A stretch of 64,000 nucleotides of DNA from the NCBI GenBank assembly GCA_902597015.1, contig CACJWQ010000005.1, forward strand, positions 17,017 to 81,016, written 5' to 3'. A model generated the notes under the pieces. That model ran no database searches. It was not told the origin of the DNA and worked only from the letters and a program-made list of their open reading frames with translations. This document shows, piece after piece, positions 23,123 to 33,156 of this stretch (positions are counted from its first letter, which is position 1; every line of letters starts with the position of its first letter). Origin of the DNA: an uncultured Alphaproteobacteria bacterium. Its GTDB lineage: Bacteria > Pseudomonadota > Alphaproteobacteria > HIMB59 > GCA-002718135. Position numbers and translations under genes: made by a program.

Positions 23123-23995
23123 CTAAATATATTCGTAGTTTTCTTTATCAGCAAATAAAGACCTTAATAATAAGTTATTTAAATGATGACCTGATTTGTT
23201 ACCTAGAAAATATCCATGTATTGGAGCTCCAGCTAAATACAAATCTCCGATAGAATCAAGAATTTTATGTCTTACAAACTCATCCCTAAAGCGTAATCCA
23301 TCTGAATTAAGTATTTTACTTTCTCCAACAACAACTGCGTTATCTAGGGAGCCACCTAGTGCTAAACCATTTGATCTCAGCATATCGACATCTCTTTCAA
23401 ATCCAAAAGTGCGTGCTGATGCAATGTCAGTTTTATAATTTCCATTTACTAATTGTAATTGACAACTTTGTTTGCTAACTAATTTACTTGGAAAATCAAT
23501 TTCAAAATCAATTGAAAATTGATTATTTGGTTTTAATTCTACAGATGAGTCATTATTTTCTACTTTAATATTTTTTTTAACTTTTAAAATTTTTCTTTTT
23601 TTATTTAAACTTTGAGTGGAAGTTTGATCAATAAGATCAACAAACTTTATTGAGCTTCCATCCATTATTGGGACTTCCGGTCCATCAATTTCAATTTTAA
23701 TATTATCTATATGCAGTCCAGACAAAGCACTCATCAAATGCTCAATCGTTGAGACACTTGCACCATTTTGATTACCTATAGTTGTGCTTAATTTTGTATT
23801 AGTTACATTTGACCATATAGCTTCAATGATGTTATTTTTATTAAGATCCTTTCGGATAAATTTTATTCCATAATCAGCTTCAGCAGGATATAATTTCATG
23901 GTTACATCTACTCCTGAATGTAATCCTATTCCATTAATTGATACTGGTTCGGCTATTGTTTGTTGATTTCTAGGATTATTTGATATGTCTATCAT
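23123..23995 (-). CDS. lpxC: UDP-3-O-acyl-N-acetylglucosamine deacetylase
   Basis: 290 aa; GIGLHSGVDVTMKLYPA, STIEHLMSALSGLHIDN, HKILDSIGDLYLAGAPI. Confidence 0.97.
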   Translation of the reverse strand: MIDISNNPRNQQTIAEPVSINGIGLHSGVDVTMKLYPAEADYGIKFIRKDLNKNNIIEAIWSNVTNTKLSTTIGNQNGASVSTIEHLMSALSGLHIDNIKIEIDGPEVPIMDGSSIKFVDLIDQTSTQSLNKKRKILKVKKNIKVENNDSSVELKPNNQFSIDFEIDFPSKLVSKQSCQLQLVNGNYKTDIASARTFGFERDVDMLRSNGLALGGSLDNAVVVGESKILNSDGLRFRDEFVRHKILDSIGDLYLAGAPIHGYFLGNKSGHHLNNLLLRSLFADKENYEYI

Positions 23996-24000
23996 TTTAT

Positions 24001-24028
24001 AAAAAAGTGCTTATTTCAGCACTTTTTT
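24001..24028 (-). terminator. Terminator-like hairpin between ftsZ and lpxC
   Basis: Perfect 11-bp inverted repeat AAAAAAGTGCT / AGCACTTTTTT with 6-nt loop (24012-24017); minus-strand transcript ends in U6. Confidence 0.75.
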
Positions 24029-24097
24029 ATTACATATTTTTGACGTTTTTAACAACTAACCTAATATTTCAAAATATTGCAGATAATAGTTAATTTA

Positions 24098-25747
24098 CTA
24101 ATTAGCCTGTCTTCTAAGAAAAGTTGGTATATCTAAAAGTTCTTCCTCTGTTTCCTGATTAAACTCGTCATCTATTTTAGAAGATTCATTCTCTTCAGCA
24201 CTGAATTCCTCTTTGTCAATGATACTTGAATTGTCATCTTCAGAATTGTTATCCTTAGAGTCATTTTCTTCAATCTTTTCCTCTGAGGATGCAAAAACAG
24301 GTTCAGTCTTTGTAAGAATATTATTTTCTTCAGCTATTTCTTCAGATTTATTTTCAGTAGAAAGAGTATCAAATAAACTTAACTTTCTTACACTTACTTC
24401 ATTTGGTTTATCTGTATCGAAAGATGAGCTTGATACTTCACCAGAAATATTATCAGTTTCAATTTGATCTAAAGTTTCTGTAGCTTCGTTTTGAAAAGAT
24501 TCTTTATCTTCAATATTTTCTTCTAAGCTTGAAGTCTCTAATTGGTTAATATTTGTTAGCTCATCTTCATTAAAATCATCAGAATTTTGATTATTGAGCA
24601 TTCCTTCATTTGCTATCTCATTAATCTCTTCATCTATGATGCTTCCATCTTGTGAGGTATTGTCCTGTAAAATACTACTTTCAGACAATAACTCAGATTT
24701 TTCTATATCTTGTTTATAAATATCATTATTTATATTTATTGGTGCAAAGCTCTCTATCGGTTTAGCTGATATATTATTGTTTACATCAATGCCTGTAGCA
24801 ACAATGCTAACTCTTACAACACCTTCAAGTCTATCGTCGCAAGTAGTTCCATAAATAATGTTTGCTTCTTCATCTACTTCTTGTTTGATTCTATTTGCAG
24901 CTTCATCAACTTCATACAATGTAATATCTTTACCTCCAGTAATATTAATTATTAGACCTTTTGCACCTTTTAAGGACACATCATCAATTAATGGGTTTGC
25001 AATAGCTGCTTCAGCAGCCGCAATTGCTCTACCTTCGCCTTGTGCTTCACCAGTACCCATCATAGCTTTACCCATTTCAGACATTACAGTTTTGATATCT
25101 GAGAAATCTAAATTTATCATTCCAGGCTGAACCATAAGATCAGTTACGCCTCTAACACCTGCATATAAAACATCGTCTGCCATCTTAAAAGCATCAGAAA
25201 AAGTAGTTTTTTCATTAGCAATTCTAAATAAATTTTGATTAGGTATTGTTAGTAATGTATCAACATACTGTTGCAGTTCCTCAATACCTTTCTCAGCTAA
25301 CTTCATCCTTTGAGAGCCTTCAAAATGGAAAGGTTTAGTTACCACACCTACAGTTAGTATTCCTTTTTCTCTTGCAAGTTTAGCAATTACTGGCGCAGCT
25401 CCTGTGCCAGTACCACCACCCATACCAGCGGCTATAAAAAGCATATGACTACCTTCAAACTTTTCATTTAGATCTTGAATTGCCTCTTCCGCTGCCTGTC
25501 TTCCAATATCAGGTCTCATTCCGGCTCCTAAACCTTTTGTGCTATTTAATCCTAATTGAATTTTATTTGGACAACTCGAAATTTGTAAAGCTTGTGCATC
25601 TGTATTAGCTATTAAAAAATCTACACCTTCTAAATTTGCATTAATCATATTGTTAACTGCATTTCCACCAGATCCACCCACGCCCAAAACTGTTATTTTG
25701 GGATGTAAGTTTTGCTCTACATCTTGTATTGAAATATTGATCGTCAT
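24098..25747 (-). CDS. ftsZ: Cell division GTPase FtsZ with long acidic C-terminal linker
   Basis: 549 aa; [16 protein letters not shown]-terminal peptide [11 protein letters not shown]. Confidence 0.98.
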   Translation of the reverse strand: MTINISIQDVEQNLHPKITVLGVGGSGGNAVNNMINANLEGVDFLIANTDAQALQISSCPNKIQLGLNSTKGLGAGMRPDIGRQAAEEAIQDLNEKFEGSHMLFIAAGMGGGTGTGAAPVIAKLAREKGILTVGVVTKPFHFEGSQRMKLAEKGIEELQQYVDTLLTIPNQNLFRIANEKTTFSDAFKMADDVLYAGVRGVTDLMVQPGMINLDFSDIKTVMSEMGKAMMGTGEAQGEGRAIAAAEAAIANPLIDDVSLKGAKGLIINITGGKDITLYEVDEAANRIKQEVDEEANIIYGTTCDDRLEGVVRVSIVATGIDVNNNISAKPIESFAPININNDIYKQDIEKSELLSESSILQDNTSQDGSIIDEEINEIANEGMLNNQNSDDFNEDELTNINQLETSSLEENIEDKESFQNEATETLDQIETDNISGEVSSSSFDTDKPNEVSVRKLSLFDTLSTENKSEEIAEENNILTKTEPVFASSEEKIEENDSKDNNSEDDNSSIIDKEEFSAEENESSKIDDEFNQETEEELLDIPTFLRRQAN

Positions 25748-25826
25748 TGTAATCTCCGCCGTTTTAAATAGTTTTTAACGATTTATGTTCGAAATCGTCA
25801 ATATAATTTACTATATATAGTATTAT

Positions 25827-27047
25827 CTAAATATACTGATCAAGCCAAGAAAAAAAGCCTGATATTCCTCGTTTTTTTGAATTTTTTGATTGATTTGCTA
25901 AAAAATCAATTTTAAATAAATCTTTGTCATACAAGATAGATCCAATAATGTCGCAAAAATTGGGTTTTTTAAAATTATTATCCAAATTTAATTGTTCTAA
26001 GGGACTTGATACTCTCACGCCACTTGCAAAAATTGTTTCTACATATTTTTCAATATTATCCATCATTGCCCCACCGCCTGTAAGAACTACATTTTTTAAT
26101 TTTTTATTGTTTAAATTATTGTCTTTAATTTTTTGCCATATCATCTCTAAAGTTTCTTCAATACGCGGTCTAATAATAGCATTTAAGCTTGATCTTGTTA
26201 TTTGTTTAAATGAATTTTTATCACCTGAAATTATTGGTATTTCTATTATTTCATGATCATCACTGGGAGATGAAACTAGAGAACCGTATAAAGTTTTTAA
26301 TCTTTCAGCACTAGAAATATTAGTAGATAAACCTCGAGCAATATCTAATGTAACATTATTACTACCAACACCTATTGCATCTCCATACACAAACTTATTA
26401 TTTTCAAATACTGATATAGAAGATGTTGAATGGCCTAAATCAATACAAATAGTACCAAGCTCTTTTTCATCTCTTGTTAGTGATGATAGGGAAGAAGATA
26501 AAGGAGAAGGAATATAATTATCAATATTGAGTTTCAATTTTTTGATAACACTGGAAATATTATCTGTATATTTTTTTTGTATATTTATTTTATAAAAGTT
26601 TATTTTTATATTATCTGAGTAATTTCCTATTGGAGCATTAAAATACAGGTTATTATCGATATCGTATGAGGTTATATTATTAAATATTTCAAATTGTTCA
26701 CGATGATTATTAAAATATTCTGATTGATTAATAATTTTTTTAAGATGTAATTCTGAAATTTTCTCATTTTTTAATTCTATTGCCGAGTTGTAATAATGAG
26801 AATTAGAGTTCAGTAAAGATAGATTAAGATTGATAGAATTTAATTTAGTTTGAGATTGTTTTTCAGCATCTATAACTAAAGATTTAATTTGATCATATAG
26901 ATTTTCAAAATTTAAAATTATATTTTTTTTAATATTATTATTAGGAACACTAGCAATAGATAGGATATTAATATTATCGGTATTCTTATAATCAGCAACG
27001 ACACATGATATTTTTGAATTACCAATATCCAGACCAGCTTTAATCAT
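25827..27047 (-). CDS. ftsA: Cell division protein FtsA
   Basis: 406 aa actin-like; GLDIGNSKISCVVAD, VVLTGGGAMMDNIE, C-terminal amphipathic GISGFFSWLDQYI. Confidence 0.95.
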   Translation of the reverse strand: MIKAGLDIGNSKISCVVADYKNTDNINILSIASVPNNNIKKNIILNFENLYDQIKSLVIDAEKQSQTKLNSINLNLSLLNSNSHYYNSAIELKNEKISELHLKKIINQSEYFNNHREQFEIFNNITSYDIDNNLYFNAPIGNYSDNIKINFYKINIQKKYTDNISSVIKKLKLNIDNYIPSPLSSSLSSLTRDEKELGTICIDLGHSTSSISVFENNKFVYGDAIGVGSNNVTLDIARGLSTNISSAERLKTLYGSLVSSPSDDHEIIEIPIISGDKNSFKQITRSSLNAIIRPRIEETLEMIWQKIKDNNLNNKKLKNVVLTGGGAMMDNIEKYVETIFASGVRVSSPLEQLNLDNNFKKPNFCDIIGSILYDKDLFKIDFLANQSKNSKKRGISGFFSWLDQYI

Positions 27048-27048
27048 T

Positions 27049-27813
27049 TTAATTAATTAAGATTGTTTTTTTTAAATTTCTTAAATCATATATTTTTATA
27101 TTATTAATATCCGTTTCGCTAAGTTTATTTTGTATCATAATAAAATTTTGAATAGATTTATTTGGATCTTCCTCTGAAAGCATTAATTTCACATCTCTAT
27201 ATAAATTTATATCCCATCTTCTTTTATTAATAAATTCCAAACTCTCTATTTGATATTTTTTTTCAAAATCATTATTTTTTAAAAAATTAATTAGTGAGTT
27301 AGCTTTTAAGTTTGAAGAATTGCCCTTAAAAATTAATAATGACTGATGAGTGAAATCTGTAATGTAAATTTGATCTATGATTTTTCCTTTTTCATCAAAA
27401 ACAAAGTATTTCTCATTAAACAAATAAATTCCTATTGGTTTATATTCTTCAATCTTAATAAATAGAGTATCTTTGTAATTGGTGTGTAAATATATTTCTT
27501 TGACCCAATTATTTTCTTTTATTGAGTCACTAATTTGATCCAATGGTAATAAAAAAATCGAAGATCCTAAATAATTTTGCAGTTTATCCTCTACAAATTT
27601 AAATTCAATTTTCTCCAAACCTGAAATATCAAATTTTGAAAATTGGTATTGGAAGTTTTCTGAAAAACTCTGAATTGTATTTTTAGAAATCTTAATTAAA
27701 TTATTTTTGTAAAAATATAGTAAAATAGAAAAAATAATTAAAAATAAAAAAATACAAATTAAAGTTAATGATCTAATACTTAAGACATATCTTCTTCTAT
27801 TAATATTATTCAT
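27049..27813 (-). CDS. ftsQ: Cell division protein FtsQ
   Basis: 254 aa; single N-terminal TM, POTRA-like region; position between ddl and ftsA. Confidence 0.88.
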   Translation of the reverse strand: MNNINRRRYVLSIRSLTLICIFLFLIIFSILLYFYKNNLIKISKNTIQSFSENFQYQFSKFDISGLEKIEFKFVEDKLQNYLGSSIFLLPLDQISDSIKENNWVKEIYLHTNYKDTLFIKIEEYKPIGIYLFNEKYFVFDEKGKIIDQIYITDFTHQSLLIFKGNSSNLKANSLINFLKNNDFEKKYQIESLEFINKRRWDINLYRDVKLMLSEEDPNKSIQNFIMIQNKLSETDINNIKIYDLRNLKKTILIN

Positions 27814-27814
27814 A

Positions 27815-28765
27815 CTAATAATTTAAATTTTTGATCAAAATAAAAATGATTTCTGAAAAAGGTAAACCTTTATAATTAGCTTGTTCAGGTAATAGAGATA
27901 TTGGAGTAAGTCCAGGTTGAGTATTTGTTTCTAAAAAGAAAATTTTATTTTTTTTTGTATCAAAAATAAAATCAGTTCTTGCAAGTGAATTACAACCTAA
28001 GAGTTTATGAGCTTTAGTAGCAAATTTAAGACATTTAGCATAATTTATTTTATTTAACTTGGCTGGTAAAATATGTTTAGCGTAACCTTTTGAATATTTT
28101 GCTTTATAATCGAAGAAATTATTTTTTGATTTTATCTCTGTAACAGCTAGTGCGTGAATTTTTTTATCTAATTTAATAGTTGAAACTGTAAGCTCCTTTC
28201 CAGATATATACTCTTCTATTAAAATTTCTTTGTGATTATTAAGTTCCTTTTTAAATTCTTCTATATTAGAAATTAAATTATCAAATTCTTTTTGATTTTT
28301 TATTATTTTTATACCAAAACTTGAACCACTTCTATTGGGCTTAATAACAAATTTTTTTAACTTACTTTTGATAGTAATTAATTTCTTCTCATTTAAATCA
28401 TTTATATTTAAAAGATAAAATTTTGGAGACATTAATTTATTTTTAATAATTTCTCTCTTGGAGGCAGATTTATTAAAACATAGATTAGACGATTTTATAT
28501 TTGAATGAGAAAAGGGAATCTTATTTTTTTTTAAAATTTTTTGAGTTTGTCCATCTTCACCAAAGGGTCCGTGTAAAGCATTAATACAAACAAAATTTTT
28601 ATAATTAATTATTTTTTTATGAAAGTTTTTTGGATTAACTCTTAATATCTTAAACTTCAATTTATTTTGATTAAGAATTTTTTGAATTTCTCTAGAGCTT
28701 ACTAAAGATACATCATGCTCTTCATTATTGCCACCTTCTAAAATTAAAATTTTTTTATTACTCAC
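27815..28765 (-). CDS. ddl: D-alanine--D-alanine ligase
   Basis: 316 aa ATP-grasp; LHGPFGEDGQTQKIL, KPNRSGSSFGIKII, LETNTQPGLTPISLLPEQA. Confidence 0.95.
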   Translation of the reverse strand: MSNKKILILEGGNNEEHDVSLVSSREIQKILNQNKLKFKILRVNPKNFHKKIINYKNFVCINALHGPFGEDGQTQKILKKNKIPFSHSNIKSSNLCFNKSASKREIIKNKLMSPKFYLLNINDLNEKKLITIKSKLKKFVIKPNRSGSSFGIKIIKNQKEFDNLISNIEEFKKELNNHKEILIEEYISGKELTVSTIKLDKKIHALAVTEIKSKNNFFDYKAKYSKGYAKHILPAKLNKINYAKCLKFATKAHKLLGCNSLARTDFIFDTKKNKIFFLETNTQPGLTPISLLPEQANYKGLPFSEIIFILIKNLNY

Positions 28766-29651
28766 CTATTATTTTTACCTCCCATTCTAATTTTACATTG
28801 AATTTGGCATATACTTTCTCAACAATACTTTTACCTAGGTTTTCTATATCTGTTGCTGAAGCACTTCCCATATTAATTAAAAAATTTGCATGTTTATCAC
28901 TCACATATGCATCTCCAAAATTGGTACCTTTACATCCTGCTTCTTCAATTAGTTTTGCCGCATGAAGATTTTCAGGATTTTTGAAAGTACTACCAGAAGT
29001 TTTATTTTTTATTGGCTGAGATTCTAAACGTTTATTCTTTATTTTATTAATCTTATCTTTTATTAAATTTTGATCTCCATGATTAAAATTAAATATAGCT
29101 TTTGTAACTATATCTGTATTATTTATTTCTGAAGACCTATATTTTAGATTTAGTTTATCTTTTGTAATTATTTTTCTTTGACCAAATTTATCACAAATCT
29201 CAATGCTGTTTATAACATCTACAGTTTCCGAACCATAACATCCGGCATTCATTTTAACTGCTCCACCTATTGATCCTGGAATACCACTATAAAATTCAAA
29301 ACCCTCTATATTTTGTCTCAATGCATAATTTGATAAATTAATATCTAAAATACTAGCGCCAACTTCAAGCTTGTTATCTTTGATTTTAATAGTATTAAAA
29401 CCTTTACCTAATTTTATAAGAGTTCCATTATAACCATTATCTCTAATTAATAGATTTGAGCCTGAACCTATTATATAAAAATTTTCATTATTTATTTCAT
29501 TTAATATAATTTCTAACTCTAAATTATCTTCAACTATTGCAAATATTTTTGCATTACCTCCTGTTCTAAACCAAGTATGTTTACCAGCATTATAATCTGA
29601 GTAGATTTTACTTTTAAGTTTATCGGCTAATTCTATAATTTTTTTTGACAT
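28758..29651 (-). CDS. murB: UDP-N-acetylenolpyruvoylglucosamine reductase
   Basis: 297 aa; NTWFRTGG-like HTWFRTGGNAKIF, IGSGSNLLIRDNGYNG, SGIPGSIGGAVKMNAGCYG. Confidence 0.96.
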   Translation of the reverse strand: MSKKIIELADKLKSKIYSDYNAGKHTWFRTGGNAKIFAIVEDNLELEIILNEINNENFYIIGSGSNLLIRDNGYNGTLIKLGKGFNTIKIKDNKLEVGASILDINLSNYALRQNIEGFEFYSGIPGSIGGAVKMNAGCYGSETVDVINSIEICDKFGQRKIITKDKLNLKYRSSEINNTDIVTKAIFNFNHGDQNLIKDKINKIKNKRLESQPIKNKTSGSTFKNPENLHAAKLIEEAGCKGTNFGDAYVSDKHANFLINMGSASATDIENLGKSIVEKVYAKFNVKLEWEVKIIGE

Positions 29652-31021
29652 TAGTTATTCAAATATTTTTTTGCAATACTTGATATTGAACCCGCGCCCA
29701 TAAAAACAATTGTATTTTGATGCAATGTATAAGGTTTCATTAATTTATTTAAATCACCTATATTTTTTAAATATATAGTATTTTTATTTTTTTTTAATAT
29801 TTTAGAATATATGTCTTTTGAAGTTGCACCCTTGATAATCTTTTCTCCAGCTGAATAAGTTTCTAATAAAAATAAATAATCAACTTTAGATAAAACTTTT
29901 ATAAATTCTCTAATTAGTATTTTAGTTCTAGTGTATCTGTGTGGCTGAAAAACAACTATTACTTTATTTTTTAGACTTTTAGCTGCACTTAATGTAGCTG
30001 CAATTTCTGTTGGATGATGTGCATAATCATCATACACAAAAGACTTATTTTTTTTTCCAATAAATGAGAACCTTCTTTTTACACCTACATAATTAATCAA
30101 AGCATTATTAATATCTTTATTTTTAATTCCATTTAGTTTGGCTGCAATAATACTTGCAGTTGCATTTAAAATATTATGATTGCCAATTGCATTGATAGTA
30201 AATTTATAATTAGAAGAATGAATAATTTTATTGTTAATTTTTAATTTAAAAGAAGTTTTTAGTTTGTTTTGTATAATATCAAAGATTAATACATCTGCTT
30301 TTTTATTTTTTATTGAATAAGTTAAAATATTTCTAGTTTTTATTTTGTTAATTAATAATTTAAGATTATTATCATCATAACACATTATTGTGGTTCCATA
30401 AAATGGAAGCAGATTTATAAATTTTTCAAATGCATTAATTAAATTTTTTTTTGATTTATAAAAATCCATGTGTTCAATATCTAAATTAGTAATAATTGAT
30501 ATTTGATGTGGAAGCTTTAAAAAGGTACCATCACTCTCGTCTGCTTCAACAATCATCCATTCACCTTTTCCATAACGATTATTATTAGAAAAAGAATTTA
30601 TAATACCGCCATTTACAATAGTAGGATCTAAACCTGCTTCATTGAAAATATTTCCTACCAAACTAGTAGTAGTAGTTTTTCCGTGAGATCCAGCTATGGC
30701 AATAGATTTTTTATTTTTCATTAATTCAGAAAGCATATCAGCTCGAGAAAGAACTGGTATTTTTTTAATATATGCCTCTCTTATTTCAGGATTATTTTTT
30801 TTAATAGCTGATGAATAAACAATAGCATGAGCATTTTTAATATTTTTTTTATTATGTCCTAAAAAAAATTTTATACCTTTTTTCTTTAATCTTTTGGTAT
30901 TATCATTTACTGATATATCACTACCCTGGATCGAATATCCTTTATCTAGCATCAATTCTGCAATACCAGACATTCCTATTCCTGAAATACCTATAAAATG
31001 AATTTTACTGTTAATTTGCAT
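29651..31021 (-). CDS. murC: UDP-N-acetylmuramate--L-alanine ligase
   Basis: 456 aa; HFIGISGIGMSGIAELM, GSHGKTTTTSLV, VYDDYAHHPTEI. Confidence 0.97.
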   Translation of the reverse strand: MQINSKIHFIGISGIGMSGIAELMLDKGYSIQGSDISVNDNTKRLKKKGIKFFLGHNKKNIKNAHAIVYSSAIKKNNPEIREAYIKKIPVLSRADMLSELMKNKKSIAIAGSHGKTTTTSLVGNIFNEAGLDPTIVNGGIINSFSNNNRYGKGEWMIVEADESDGTFLKLPHQISIITNLDIEHMDFYKSKKNLINAFEKFINLLPFYGTTIMCYDDNNLKLLINKIKTRNILTYSIKNKKADVLIFDIIQNKLKTSFKLKINNKIIHSSNYKFTINAIGNHNILNATASIIAAKLNGIKNKDINNALINYVGVKRRFSFIGKKNKSFVYDDYAHHPTEIAATLSAAKSLKNKVIVVFQPHRYTRTKILIREFIKVLSKVDYLFLLETYSAGEKIIKGATSKDIYSKILKKNKNTIYLKNIGDLNKLMKPYTLHQNTIVFMGAGSISSIAKKYLNN

Positions 31022-32096
31022 TTAGCATTAATTTATAAATTAAAGTATTAGAGTTTTTAACTTTAATCATATCAAATTTTTTATTCATTGATTCTAATTT
31101 ACTTTCATTACTATATGTTTCATAAATATGTCTTTTTGCTTTGTCTAAATCATCATTATTTTGATCAAAAATTATGGCTAAGTCATGTTTAGCTAATATA
31201 TCAGCATTAAAAAATTGATGATTATCTTTTGCAGAAGGTAAAGGAATTAATATCGAGGGAAGTTTAAAGTTAATTAAATCAACAATTGTTCCAGCTCCAG
31301 CTCTGCATATTGCTAAATTAGAATTAGCTAGTATTTCATCTACATTTATAAAAAAATCTTTCAAAATTATTGGTGATTTAATATTTTGTAATTCTGCTTC
31401 ATATTTTTTTATCAAATGTTTAGAACACTGAAATATAAATTTAGCTTTTATAATTTTTTCGTCATCTATAATTTTAATTAGATTTGTTGCAAAATTTGAT
31501 ACAAATTCTGATCCTTGACTGCCACCAGAAATAAAAATTGTAAAGTTACTCTTAGAATTATTATTGCTTATGTTATTATTTTTTTGAAAATTATTTTCTG
31601 GAGAACCAACTACAAATATTTTATCTTTAAACTTTGAATTAATTTTAGATTTAATATCAAAATTTAAAAATAATTTATTTGAAAAATTCAAAAAAAATTT
31701 ATTCGTTCTTCCAATTATTGAATTTTGTTCATGTATATAAAGTTTAACTTTATAAATTGGTTTCAATAACATACATGTTAACATTGGAGAAAACGAAGCA
31801 TAACTTCCAAAAGAAATAGAATGGGATGGTTTTAATAAAAATATAATTATGAATGATTGAATTAATCCTAATAAAATTTGAAATATGCCAAAAATTTTAA
31901 ATATTAGGTTTCCATTCAAATTTGACGAACTAATTATATAAATTTTTCCATTATAATTATCAAAGTATTTATAGCCTCTTTTGTCTGTTATAATTGTGCA
32001 ACTTATATTTTTATTAGATAAATAATTAGCAAAATTTTTTGCTGGTATAACATGTCCACCTGTTCCTCCTGTAATTAGTAAAAAATTTTCTTTCAT
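31011..32096 (-). CDS. murG: UDP-GlcNAc transferase MurG
   Basis: 361 aa; ITGGTGGHVIPA, SFGSYASFSPML, ISGGSQGSEFVS, CRAGAGTI. Confidence 0.96.
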   Translation of the reverse strand: MKENFLLITGGTGGHVIPAKNFANYLSNKNISCTIITDKRGYKYFDNYNGKIYIISSSNLNGNLIFKIFGIFQILLGLIQSFIIIFLLKPSHSISFGSYASFSPMLTCMLLKPIYKVKLYIHEQNSIIGRTNKFFLNFSNKLFLNFDIKSKINSKFKDKIFVVGSPENNFQKNNNISNNNSKSNFTIFISGGSQGSEFVSNFATNLIKIIDDEKIIKAKFIFQCSKHLIKKYEAELQNIKSPIILKDFFINVDEILANSNLAICRAGAGTIVDLINFKLPSILIPLPSAKDNHQFFNADILAKHDLAIIFDQNNDDLDKAKRHIYETYSNESKLESMNKKFDMIKVKNSNTLIYKLMLNAN

Positions 32097-33154
32097 AATT
32101 CTTCATTTTTTTTGTTTGTAAGAGATAATAAAAAACCAAATAAAATTGCTATTGATATCATGGAAGAACCTCCATAACTTACAAATGGCAGTGTCATACC
32201 CTTTGTTGGTATAAGGCCCAGCGAGCTAAAGATATTAATTAAGCATTGTAATCCAAATGAGCAAATTAAACCACTAATTGCAATAATTTTATATGGATCT
32301 TCAAGTTGTAGAACTTTTAATAAGCTTCTTATTATAATAGATAGAATTATAAAAATAATTATTAAACAAAAAATAAATCCTAATTCTTCTCCAGCAACAG
32401 CAAAAATAAAATCAGTGTTAGCATCAGGAATTTTTTCTTTTAAAATACCTTGCCCTGGACCCTTTCCAAGTAGCCCACCATTTTTGAAAGCTTGAATACT
32501 TAAATCTATTTGGTATGTATCAGTCCCACCTAATCCGCCAAGAAATGAATTAATTCTTGATTGAACATGATCAAAAATAAAATAAGAAAAAATTGAAATT
32601 CCTAATATAAATAAAAATGCAACTATAACTAAAAAAATTGATAAACCAGCAACAAATAACTGGCAAAAAAAAGTTGCTGACAGTAAAACTGTCATTCCCA
32701 AATCAGGCTGCATAAGTATTAAAGATAAAAGCAAGAAGAAAAAAACAAACAGTAAAGGTAAATAAAATTTTTTATCTTCTATAGATTTACTTATACACCA
32801 TGCAGTCAATATGACAAAAATAGGCTTAATTATCTCTGAAGGTTGAAGTGTAAATTTAAATATTTGAAACCATCTCTTAGCGCCTTTAACTTCGTAATCT
32901 AAAAAAAGTATTAGCAGTATTATTATTAATAAAATAATAAATAAAAATAATGAAATTCTTCTTATATTTTTACTATCTAAGTCTGATAACGCAATAAGTA
33001 AGAAAACTGAAAAAAGAAAAAAAATAGAGTGTCTATTTATGGATAAATTTTCATCTATGGAAAATGAAAGTATTAATCCCGTAAAACCCAATGATAATAT
33101 TAATATAATATTAATTCTATCAACTGAACTCCACCAATTCTTTAAATATTCCAT
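32093..33154 (-). CDS. ftsW: SEDS glycosyltransferase FtsW
   Basis: 353 aa; LQPSEIIKP, MQPDLGMTVL, LPFVSYGGSSM. Confidence 0.95.
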   Translation of the reverse strand: MEYLKNWWSSVDRINIILILSLGFTGLILSFSIDENLSINRHSIFFLFSVFLLIALSDLDSKNIRRISLFLFIILLIIILLILFLDYEVKGAKRWFQIFKFTLQPSEIIKPIFVILTAWCISKSIEDKKFYLPLLFVFFFLLLSLILMQPDLGMTVLLSATFFCQLFVAGLSIFLVIVAFLFILGISIFSYFIFDHVQSRINSFLGGLGGTDTYQIDLSIQAFKNGGLLGKGPGQGILKEKIPDANTDFIFAVAGEELGFIFCLIIIFIILSIIIRSLLKVLQLEDPYKIIAISGLICSFGLQCLINIFSSLGLIPTKGMTLPFVSYGGSSMISIAILFGFLLSLTNKKNEEL

Positions 33155-33156
33155 GG

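Noticed and set aside
24213-26256. Plus-strand ORFs 24213..24467, 24858..25130 and 25924..26256 antisense to ftsZ/ftsA
   Set aside because: Low-complexity shadow ORFs opposite strongly supported genes; no start-site signal or recognisable domain.
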